From positions 1-37,454 of the forward strand of contig CATLPG010000028.1 of NCBI GenBank assembly GCA_950054195.1: a DNA stretch of 37,454 bases, written 5' to 3'. A program made the translations under genes and the position numbers. Below the pieces are notes generated by a model that did no database searches, had not been told where the DNA came from, and was given only the letters and a program-made list of their open reading frames with translations. This DNA is from an uncultured Saccharospirillaceae bacterium. Its GTDB lineage: Bacteria; Bacteroidota; Bacteroidia; Flavobacteriales_D; CAJJDF01. Below are positions 16,805-23,163 of this stretch, piece by piece; positions within the stretch are counted from its first letter, which is position 1; every line of letters begins with the position of its first letter.

Positions 16805-17232
16805 TTCTTTGCGATGGCTTTGTGCGAATATAATGTAAATAAGTAATTAGAGTTCTCTAAACGATAGGTAATGCTGTTGTTAACATCCCTTTGAACGTTC
16901 AACAATAAAATATTAAATGATCCATCTTCAATTTCTTGGACCATTTCTTCAGTAGAAACTTGTATCATTGAGTGGTCAGCAGGGTTTCTCTTTTCAATTT
17001 TAGCCAAAACAGGAAAGCTATTGCTCTTTAATTTTTTGGCATCAACTTTTTCGAGCTTATATGAGCGATATACTACATTTTTATAGTGAGCATTAAGTTG
17101 CTCATTATTTAAAATGCGTTCTACTCTGCCAGGGGCATATATTTCGTTTAGTTTATTTTCAAAATCCTGATCCGTTTGGCTAAAACTAACCATGGACAGC
17201 ACACTGAAAAGTATACTTATTATTAATTTCAT
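16801..17232 (-). CDS. Small exported protein of unknown function
   Basis: A 143-residue protein with a signal peptide (MKLIISILFSVLSMVSFSQ). The mature part is hydrophilic and mixed alpha/beta, for example GRVERILNNEQLNAHYKN, SFPVLAKIEKR and SFNILLLNVQRDV. I recognise no domain. It overlaps the type B cargo gene by 4 bases and lies 74 bases downstream of the anti-sigma-like gene. A periplasmic partner, chaperone or co-secreted protein for the 881-residue protein is possible, but this is inference from position. Confidence 0.78.
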   Translation of the reverse strand: MKLIISILFSVLSMVSFSQTDQDFENKLNEIYAPGRVERILNNEQLNAHYKNVVYRSYKLEKVDAKKLKSNSFPVLAKIEKRNPADHSMIQVSTEEMVQEIEDGSFNILLLNVQRDVNNSITYRLENSNYLFTLYSHKAIAKK

Positions 17233-17306
17233 ATTAAATTTTAATTAATTTTTTAGTAAACCTCTAAAATAAGAAAATTAGAGCTACTAGCGGAAGTATT
17301 TGACTA

Positions 17307-18680
17307 TTAATTTGATCCAGCTGTTACAGTACCGAGGTAAACTTCTGGATTACCTAATTCATTCACAAATTCTAATTTCCAAACGTATACTTCATTAAGG
17401 CGAACCATTTTTCCTTCCATATCTCTACCTTTCCATCCATTGTCAATAGATGAACTAACAAAGATTGGCTTACCAGATCGATCAATAACAGTGAATTTAA
17501 CTTTTTGAGTTAGGTTATTATTGATCATAGTTTGTTTTAAATCTAGTGGGAAAAATTCATCATTCAACCCATTACCGTCTGGGATAAATGGCCAGTCAGC
17601 TTTATAATTGTAATATGAGCCAACATCCACATAATCTGTTTTTGTAAACACACAACCTGCATAATTCTTAGCAACCATAGTAACAGTATACTTGCCTCGG
17701 TTATTATATGTGTGTTGAGAAGACAATTCGTTTGAGCTTGTACCATCTCCAAAATTCCATGTTACTTCTTTAACTTCCCTATTAAGCGTAAAAATATGGT
17801 TGTTTTTGATGGTACTCTTATCCTTGATAGGATCAAAAGTTACTGATTGATAAAATTCAGTGTTTTTAGTTATTTCTTTTGATTCATCACCTTTTCTATG
17901 CTTAACAACTAATGTAATGTTGTTTTGACCTTCAACTAATTTTATGTTTTTGAGTGATTTTTCCTTACTAATAACGACACCATTCTTTAACCAAGAATAC
18001 TGAAAGTCATTCTCATTTAACGAACTAGAGAGCATTGGTGTTACACTAATCCTATCGCCCTCACAATACGTGTTTTTAAGATCAAAATCTATAGTAAAGT
18101 CATCATAGTCTACGATGTTTTGTTGTGGAACAACTTCATCATTATTACTATTCTCAGTTACATTTTTTTCATCGGTTGTGCTAGTTTGTACAGCCGCAGG
18201 TTTTGAATCTTCATTTAGTGACTCAGTATTGTTTTCAGAGATACTAGCTACATCTTTTTCAGAAGCAACTTCATCGTTTGTTTTTGTTCCCTCATTAGAA
18301 ACTACAACATCTACAGGTTCAGTTACTGAATTGTTGGGAGTATCTTGAGTTATGTTACTCGTATTTTCTTTTACCTCCTCCTCAGCATTATTTGTAATAG
18401 CTTTATTATCTACTACTTTGTTGTTTTTAGTAGGAGTTTTGGCTTCTGTTTGGTTACTAGCTATTGGTTTTGTTATAGTTGAGTCGCTATTAGGTAGAGT
18501 TAAGTATACTCCTCCAGCAATAGCAGCAACAACAGCTGCAGAAACAAACCATTTTGATTTATAAAAAGGATTGTTTAACTGCTTGCTAACAGCATCCCAA
18601 GAGGCAGGATTGTAAGGCTCCTCATGGTTTTCTAGTGATGCTTTAACAAAAGACTCAAATTGATCTAAATTCTTATCCAT
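17307..18680 (-). CDS. Membrane-anchored anti-sigma-like protein with external PKD and degenerate T9SS type B-like C-terminal domain
   Basis: A 457-residue protein with an unusual layout. Residues 1-43 are charged and cytoplasmic, with a short helix ending NPASWDAVSKQL that resembles N-termini of Bacteroidota anti-sigma proteins. One membrane segment spans about 44-61 (WFVSAAVVAAIAGGVYL). Residues 65-190 are an Asn/Thr/Glu/Ser-rich spacer. A first Ig-like domain (~195-275) and a PKD domain (~280-353, WNFGDG at 308-313) follow. Residues 360-453 resemble the gliding-associated C-terminal domain, but the usual PNxFTPNGDGxND is altered to PFIPDGNGLND. The ECF sigma gene lies 81 bases upstream on the same strand. 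There is no cleavable signal peptide, so it is probably not secreted. Role as regulator is inferred from context. Confidence 0.8.
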   Translation of the reverse strand: MDKNLDQFESFVKASLENHEEPYNPASWDAVSKQLNNPFYKSKWFVSAAVVAAIAGGVYLTLPNSDSTITKPIASNQTEAKTPTKNNKVVDNKAITNNAEEEVKENTSNITQDTPNNSVTEPVDVVVSNEGTKTNDEVASEKDVASISENNTESLNEDSKPAAVQTSTTDEKNVTENSNNDEVVPQQNIVDYDDFTIDFDLKNTYCEGDRISVTPMLSSSLNENDFQYSWLKNGVVISKEKSLKNIKLVEGQNNITLVVKHRKGDESKEITKNTEFYQSVTFDPIKDKSTIKNNHIFTLNREVKEVTWNFGDGTSSNELSSQHTYNNRGKYTVTMVAKNYAGCVFTKTDYVDVGSYYNYKADWPFIPDGNGLNDEFFPLDLKQTMINNNLTQKVKFTVIDRSGKPIFVSSSIDNGWKGRDMEGKMVRLNEVYVWKLEFVNELGNPEVYLGTVTAGSN

Positions 18681-18761
18681 CTTTATTTATTTAAATCCTA
18701 AAAAGGATATTATTTACCGACATTTCTGTCGAGTTCATTCATTTTTATTTTTTCATCTTCA

Positions 18762-19322
18762 TCAAGCGATGTTAAATCTAGCTTGCAAAATGGTTTTCAT
18801 TTTTGCTTTTGCTTTCGCATAGTTTGATTTTGATGTTCCTATATTAATATCTAAGATTTCAGCAATTTCTTGATGAGTGAAATTTTCAATAGCATAGAGA
18901 TTAAAAACTGTTTTATAAGCAGGAGATAATTCCTCCATGGCTTCTAAAATATCGTCTGATTTAATATTCCCATATGTGCTATCTTCTGGTTCTTCATCAT
19001 ATGAATCATCTTTAATATTGCCTTCGTCTTCTAAATTAAATTTGTTTTTATTTTTTCTGTAATGGTCGATAGCTGTGTTAACAAAAATTCGTCTTACCCA
19101 ACCTTCTATCGATCCTGTTACTTCATATCTATATAAATTTTCAAACACTTTTATAAAACCTTCTTGAACGATATCTTCAGCTTCATCTCCATCACGAGCA
19201 TATCGTTTGCAAATAGCTTTCATTTTACCATAGAAGTACTTGAAAAACTCTTGCTGGCTTTTACGCTTTCTTTTCGCACATCCTTGAATAATATCATTCA
19301 GTTCTTCTTTGGTCAAATTCAT
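18762..19322 (-). CDS. ECF-type RNA polymerase sigma factor
   Basis: A 186-residue sigma-70 family protein. Region 2 covers about residues 24-91: FFKYFYGKMKAICKRYARD, DIVQEGFIKVFENL, and GWVRRIFVNTAIDHYRK. Region 4 covers about 126-180: MEELSPAYKTVFNLYAIE, then the helix-turn-helix HQEIAEILDINIGTSKSNYAKAK. The SKSNYAKAK-type recognition helix is common in Bacteroidota ECF factors paired with membrane anti-sigma proteins. It heads a minus-strand locus with the membrane protein next to it and is divergent from mdh across 126 bases that must hold both promoters. It is unrelated in detail to the ECF factor at 4456-5013. Confidence 0.93.
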   Translation of the reverse strand: MNLTKEELNDIIQGCAKRKRKSQQEFFKYFYGKMKAICKRYARDGDEAEDIVQEGFIKVFENLYRYEVTGSIEGWVRRIFVNTAIDHYRKNKNKFNLEDEGNIKDDSYDEEPEDSTYGNIKSDDILEAMEELSPAYKTVFNLYAIENFTHQEIAEILDINIGTSKSNYAKAKAKMKTILQARFNIA

Positions 19323-19448
19323 GTGTTTTCAATTGTTAAGACGATTCAAAAATATTGAGGTTGCCTGTTAGTCACAATAATTTTAAATTTTATATAAAAT
19401 TCTTATTTTTAATCGATATTAAAAACAATTATTTAAAACCAATCACAC

Positions 19449-20384
19449 ATGAAAGTAACAGTTGTAGGAGCAGGAGCAGTAGGCGCAAGTTGTGCCGAGT
19501 ATATTGCAATCAAAAATTTTGCTTCGGAAGTAGTTTTAGTAGACATTAAAGAAGGATTTGCAGAAGGTAAAGCCATGGATTTAATGCAAACTGCGTCATT
19601 AAACGGATTTGACACTAAAATTGTTGGAAGTACGAACGATTATTCAAAAACTGCTGGATCAGATGTAGCTGTTATTACGAGTGGTATTCCAAGAAAGCCA
19701 GGGATGACTCGTGAGGAGTTGATTGGTATTAATGCAGGAATTGTAAAAAGTGTTACATCAAGTATTTTAGAGCATTCACCAAATGCAATAATTATCGTGG
19801 TAAGTAACCCAATGGATACGATGACTTATTTAGTTCATAAATCTACTGATATACCAAAAAATAGAATTATTGGAATGGGAGGAGCTTTAGATAGCGCTAG
19901 GTTCCAGTACCGTTTAGCAGAGGCTTTAGAATGTCCTTCATCTGATGTTGATGGAATGGTAATCGCTGTTCATAGTGACAAAGGAATGTTACCATTAACA
20001 CGTTTAGCTACAAGAAATGGAGTTCCAGTTAGTGAGTATTTATCAGAAGAAAGACTAAACCAAGTAGCAGAAGATACTAAAGTTGGTGGAGCTACTTTAA
20101 CAGGTTTATTGGGTACGAGTGCATGGTATGCTCCAGGTGCTGCTGTTTCTGAATTAGTTAGAGCTATTGCTCAAGATTCTAAGAAAATATTCCCATGCTC
20201 TACTTATTTAGAAGGTGAGTACGGATTAAATGATATTTGTTTAGGAGTTCCTGTAGTATTAGGTAAAAATGGAATTGAAAAAGTAGTAGAGATTAGTTTA
20301 AATGATGCTGAAAAAGCTAAATTGAACGAAAGTGCCGAAGGAGCTAAAAAAACGAATGGTTTATTAGCTGCTGAGACTGCTTAA
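19449..20384 (+). CDS. mdh: NAD-dependent malate dehydrogenase (LDH-like type)
   Basis: A 311-residue TCA-cycle enzyme interconverting malate and oxaloacetate. The N-terminal GAGAVGASCA is the Rossmann loop, and Asp32 in VDI indicates NAD preference. Substrate and catalytic residues include Arg82 and Arg88 (PRKPGMTRE, which fits malate rather than lactate), Asp148 and Arg151 in LDSARFQ, and His175. The segment around His175 reads VIAVHSDKGMLPL instead of the more usual GGHGDTTMIPL, so the catalytic loop is somewhat divergent while His and Asp remain. The C-terminus matches Flavobacteriia enzymes (TGLLGTSAWYAPG, EGEYGLNDICLGVP). It is monocistronic with its own terminator. Confidence 0.95.
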   Translation: MKVTVVGAGAVGASCAEYIAIKNFASEVVLVDIKEGFAEGKAMDLMQTASLNGFDTKIVGSTNDYSKTAGSDVAVITSGIPRKPGMTREELIGINAGIVKSVTSSILEHSPNAIIIVVSNPMDTMTYLVHKSTDIPKNRIIGMGGALDSARFQYRLAEALECPSSDVDGMVIAVHSDKGMLPLTRLATRNGVPVSEYLSEERLNQVAEDTKVGGATLTGLLGTSAWYAPGAAVSELVRAIAQDSKKIFPCSTYLEGEYGLNDICLGVPVVLGKNGIEKVVEISLNDAEKAKLNESAEGAKKTNGLLAAETA

Positions 20385-20409
20385 ACCTAAGGTTTAACAT
20401 GATTTAAGA

Positions 20410-20434
20410 GACCTAACATCGTTAGGTCTTTTTT
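20410..20434 (+). terminator. Intrinsic terminator after mdh
   Basis: A perfect 8-bp stem, GACCTAAC at 20410-20417 and GTTAGGTC at 20421-20428, with an ATC loop and a T run to 20434. It lies 25 bases after the mdh stop codon. Confidence 0.92.
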
Positions 20435-20472
20435 GTTTCATGCATTTTTGATTATCGTTTTGTTACATAATC

Positions 20473-20550
20473 AGAGAAATTTATGTTTTTTTAATTTTAA
20501 CACACCCCCAATCCCTCTCAAGAGGGAAGATTGAGTTGTCAAATTTCTCT
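20473..20550. repeat. Nested inverted repeat, possible miniature element
   Basis: Outer arms AGAGAAATTT (20473-20482) and AAATTTCTCT (20541-20550) are perfect inverted repeats. Inside is a hairpin CCCTCT-CA-AGAGGG (20513-20526), extended by CAAT/ATTG (20509-20512 and 20530-20533) across a small internal loop. The inner part, a C-rich tract followed by CCCTCTCAAGAGGG, is locally GC-rich against an AT-rich background. No T tract follows. Confidence 0.6.
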
Positions 20551-20609
20551 TAGTAATCAAATTAGGTTATTATGTGGACATTCAATATGCATCTAATAAG
20601 AAATAATTA

Positions 20610-20617
20610 TATATTTG
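20610..20617 (+). promoter_or_regulatory. Candidate -7 box (TAnnTTTG) for the L,D-transpeptidase gene
   Basis: TATATTTG at 20610-20617 is an exact match to the Bacteroidota -7 consensus and lies 15 bases before the ATG at 20633. No convincing TTG -33 element is visible 19-21 bases upstream. If it is used, an upstream in-frame TTG at 20615 lies inside the promoter and cannot be the start codon. Confidence 0.4.
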
Positions 20618-20632
20618 GAATCCTTGAAACCT

Positions 20633-21367
20633 ATGACTCTACATATAATTCTATTGCTAATAGGCAGTCTTTTTATATCATTTTCAAATGAAGAAAAGGC
20701 AAACGATGAAGAAGTATCTTTAACATCCTTATCCTATCGTGCAGAAAAATTTAATTATTATGTTAAAGATATGTACAACTGTCTTGGTGAAGAAGAATTA
20801 TCATTTAACTGTTTTTATAATGGGGTTAAAGCTTTCGAGAGTTTAAAAAACAAAAGAAAGCATATAAACGATAGTTTATTAGTTGTGATCGATTTCTCTG
20901 TGGAGAGTGATAAAAATCGTTTTTTCTTAATTAACCTTAATACACATGAGGTTATATATAAAAAGAGGGTGGCTCATGGGAGAAGGTCAGGAGATATAAT
21001 CCCAACGCGTTTCTCTAATGTTCATGGGTCTAAAATGAGTAGTTTAGGCGCGTATATTTGTGGCAGAATGTACGATGGTAAATATAAAAATAGCGTGAAG
21101 TTAAAAGGGCAAGAGTACTCGAATAACTTAGCTTATGATCGAGGAGTGGTTATTCATGCTGCTGATTATACAACAGAAGAATACCTGCAAAAAAACGGAC
21201 GTTTGGGAAGAAGTTATGGTTGTCCTGCTTTACCTCACAAGGACTACAAAGAGATATCAGAAAAAATTAAAGAAGGTACCGTTTTATTTATCTATCAAAA
21301 AGATCACCGATACCTTCATAAATCCAGATTGTTAAAAGAAAGAAATTACTTAAAAAATTTCTATTAG
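20633..21367 (+). CDS. Murein L,D-transpeptidase catalytic-domain protein
   Basis: A 244-residue exported protein of the YkuD-like family found in Bacteroidota. A signal peptide covers about residues 1-18 (MTLHIILLLIGSLFISFS). The catalytic region is about 82-222: the strand LLVVIDFSVES, then a His at residue 175 in GVVIHAADY, and the SYGCPALP motif with the nucleophile Cys197 and Ser194. The family forms 3-3 peptidoglycan cross-links or anchors proteins, and also includes carboxypeptidase-like relatives. The ATG at 20633 was chosen over an in-frame TTG at 20615 because the latter overlaps a -7 box. The 3' end overlaps the opposite-strand small gene by 4 bases. Confidence 0.88.
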   Translation: MTLHIILLLIGSLFISFSNEEKANDEEVSLTSLSYRAEKFNYYVKDMYNCLGEEELSFNCFYNGVKAFESLKNKRKHINDSLLVVIDFSVESDKNRFFLINLNTHEVIYKKRVAHGRRSGDIIPTRFSNVHGSKMSSLGAYICGRMYDGKYKNSVKLKGQEYSNNLAYDRGVVIHAADYTTEEYLQKNGRLGRSYGCPALPHKDYKEISEKIKEGTVLFIYQKDHRYLHKSRLLKERNYLKNFY

Positions 21368-21567
21368 TTTAACACAACTTCATACTGCTCAATAATATTA
21401 GATGGCCTAACGCTTAATACGCGAGAATAATTTTTAATATTACAGATTGTTTCTTTGCTTAATCCCATTGCTTGTTTTGTTTCTTTTTCTCCAAAAAGTT
21501 CTTCGAGAAGCATTGATTCGTTTAAATAAAATTCAGTAAGTTGATTAAGAGTAATTGTTTCGCTCAT
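21364..21567 (-). CDS. Small conserved hypothetical protein (Bacteroidota type)
   Basis: A 67-residue cytoplasmic protein, mostly helical: ITLNQLTEFYLNESMLLEEL, then KETICNIKNYSRVLSVRPS and a final YEVVLN. The end pattern (a helix followed by NYSRxLSVRPS...EVxLN) resembles small uncharacterised proteins I associate with Bacteroidota, but I cannot name a family. It runs opposite to its neighbours, with its own 100-base upstream region to the AcpH-like gene. Possible roles such as a small regulator are guesswork. Confidence 0.7.
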   Translation of the reverse strand: MSETITLNQLTEFYLNESMLLEELFGEKETKQAMGLSKETICNIKNYSRVLSVRPSNIIEQYEVVLN

Positions 21568-21667
21568 AGGCTTGTTTAAAAATGTTATATAGTTGTTAAC
21601 GAAGTTTATTTTTACTTATTATCTATTCGTATAAAAAAGTTTTAAATAGTTTGATATTTTTGTCACT

Positions 21668-22255
21668 ATGAACTTCTTAGCTCATCAACATTTATCCTTT
21701 CAAGTATTAGAGTTACAAATAGGTAATTTTAGCGCGGATTTTTTGAGGGGAATCGATTTTAAAAGCTTGTCAGATGATGTTTTGAAAGGTGTTGAGCTTC
21801 ATCGTAAAATAGATGCTTTCACAGATGCTCATCCAGCTATTCAAGAAGGGGTTTCATTATTAAAACCTCATCAAGGAAGGTATTCATCGGTAGTGATGGA
21901 TGTGTATTTAGATTATTTTTTGGCTAAACATTGGCTTGCCTTTAATGAGGTGTCGTTGGAAGAATGGAGCAGTAAGCTATACAAATCTTTTAGTGATAAC
22001 AGACTTCTTTTTCCTGCTAAAACGAGAGAAGCATTGGATTCTTTGGTGACCAATGATTGGTTTACTAGTTATGGGAACAAAAAAGGCTTATTTTATCCCT
22101 TTCATTTTATGAAAAAAAGACTTTCGTTTGAAAACAGGATGGAGTTTGCTATTGAAGATTTAACTTTATTAGAAAGTCAATTAGAACCGTTATTCTTTGC
22201 TTTTTATCCAGAGGCGATGAAAATGTCAAAAGAGTTTATTGCCAATTCATTATAA
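21668..22255 (+). CDS. Acyl carrier protein phosphodiesterase-like protein (AcpH/DUF479)
   Basis: A 195-residue helical protein of the AcpH family, HD-like hydrolases that in E. coli remove 4'-phosphopantetheine from acyl carrier protein. Family motifs are the N-terminal MNFLAHQHLS, the GNFSADFLRG segment with the metal-ligand Asp near residue 24, GVELHRKIDAFTDAHP, and the VVMDVYLDYFLAKHW helix. The length agrees with E. coli AcpH (193). In Bacteroidota the physiological substrate is not well established. The paaG ATG at 22275 lies 19 bases downstream, so the two may be co-transcribed. Confidence 0.9.
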   Translation: MNFLAHQHLSFQVLELQIGNFSADFLRGIDFKSLSDDVLKGVELHRKIDAFTDAHPAIQEGVSLLKPHQGRYSSVVMDVYLDYFLAKHWLAFNEVSLEEWSSKLYKSFSDNRLLFPAKTREALDSLVTNDWFTSYGNKKGLFYPFHFMKKRLSFENRMEFAIEDLTLLESQLEPLFFAFYPEAMKMSKEFIANSL

Positions 22256-22274
22256 AAAGATTAATTACAACTTT

Positions 22275-23051
22275 ATGGAACATATACAATTTGAAAAAAT
22301 AAATGGTGTTGGTATTATTACCTTAAATCGCCCAGAGGTTTATAATAGTTTTACCATACCCATGGCATTAGAAGTTCAAGAAGCATTTAAAACTTGTGAT
22401 GAGGATGCGGAAATAAGAGCTATTATTTTAACAGCTAAGGGTAGAGGTTTTTGTGCAGGACAGGATTTAAAGGAAGCTACAGGTCCTGATGCTCCTTCTA
22501 TTGAAACAATTGTTGATACAACTTACAATCCAATTATTAAATGGATAAGAAATATTGAAAAGCCTGTGATTGGAGCGGTCAATGGAGTAGCAGCAGGTGC
22601 AGGTGCTAATATAGCATTTGCTTGTGATATCACCTTTGCTGCGAATACAGCATCTTTTATTCAATCATTTTCGAGTATTGGTTTAGTTCCAGACAGTGGA
22701 GGAACATTTTTCTTACCTCGTTTAATAGGGATGCAAAGAGCAACAGCTCACATGTTTTTGGCTAATAAGTTTTCTGCGGAAAAAGCAAAAGAATTAGGGA
22801 TGATTTACGAAGTTGTTGAAGCTGATAAGCTCATGAGCGAAGCGCAATCTTTTGCAGAAATGTTAGCTAAGCGTCCGACAAAAGGATTAGGACTGACTAA
22901 GCGTGCTTTAAATAAAGCAATGTTCAATACGCTGGAAGAACAACTAGAGGTAGAAAGAGACTTACAGGCAATAGCAGGTAAAACATATGATAATAAAGAA
23001 GGTATTCAAGCTTTTTTAGAAAAGAGAAAACCAGTTTTTAAAGGGGAGTGA
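22275..23051 (+). CDS. paaG: Enoyl-CoA hydratase/isomerase, PaaG-like
   Basis: A 258-residue crotonase-fold enzyme. Oxyanion-hole segments GRGFCAGQDLKE (~57-67) and NGVAAGAGANIAFACD (~103-118) are intact, and GLVPDSGGTFFLPRL carries the acidic catalytic Asp (~140), as in E. coli PaaG. The C-terminus EGIQAFLEKRKPVFKG is nearly the same as in PaaG. PaaG converts ring-epoxide phenylacetyl-CoA to oxepin-CoA and also isomerises enoyl-CoAs. No paaABC genes are in the window, so a general beta-oxidation role is possible. The ATG at 22275 (MEHIQFEK) fits the family; an in-frame ATG at 22239 overlaps the previous gene. paaH follows after a repetitive 112-base spacer. Confidence 0.9.
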   Translation: MEHIQFEKINGVGIITLNRPEVYNSFTIPMALEVQEAFKTCDEDAEIRAIILTAKGRGFCAGQDLKEATGPDAPSIETIVDTTYNPIIKWIRNIEKPVIGAVNGVAAGAGANIAFACDITFAANTASFIQSFSSIGLVPDSGGTFFLPRLIGMQRATAHMFLANKFSAEKAKELGMIYEVVEADKLMSEAQSFAEMLAKRPTKGLGLTKRALNKAMFNTLEEQLEVERDLQAIAGKTYDNKEGIQAFLEKRKPVFKGE

Positions 23052-23062
23052 TAGAGATGACT

Positions 23063-23146
23063 GGTTGATTAGTGAACTAGTTTACTAGTGCAATGACTAA
23101 TCAGCTAATCAACTGCTTAACTAATATACTAGTTGCCTAATCAACT
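23063..23146. repeat. Inverted and direct repeats between paaG and paaH
   Basis: The arms at 23063-23081 and 23128-23146 are inverted repeats matching at 17 of 19 positions (one G.U pair). Between and around them are repeated motifs such as CTAATCAACT (23105-23114 and 23137-23146), ACTAATCAGC and AACTAATTAACT. The whole spacer 23052-23163 is built from CTAATC/GATTAG-like words and contains no gene. Confidence 0.7.
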
Positions 23147-23163
23147 AATTAACTAAAAAGAAT

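Noticed and set aside
18115-18564. Two hydrophobic plus-strand frames opposite the anti-sigma-like gene
   Set aside because: They are the antisense of the Asn/Thr/Glu-rich spacer, which reads as Ser/Val/Leu-rich on the other strand; no independent support.
22239-22274. Earlier start for paaG
   Set aside because: The added residues overlap the AcpH-like gene and lie outside the family's N-terminus; ATG at 22275 fits better.
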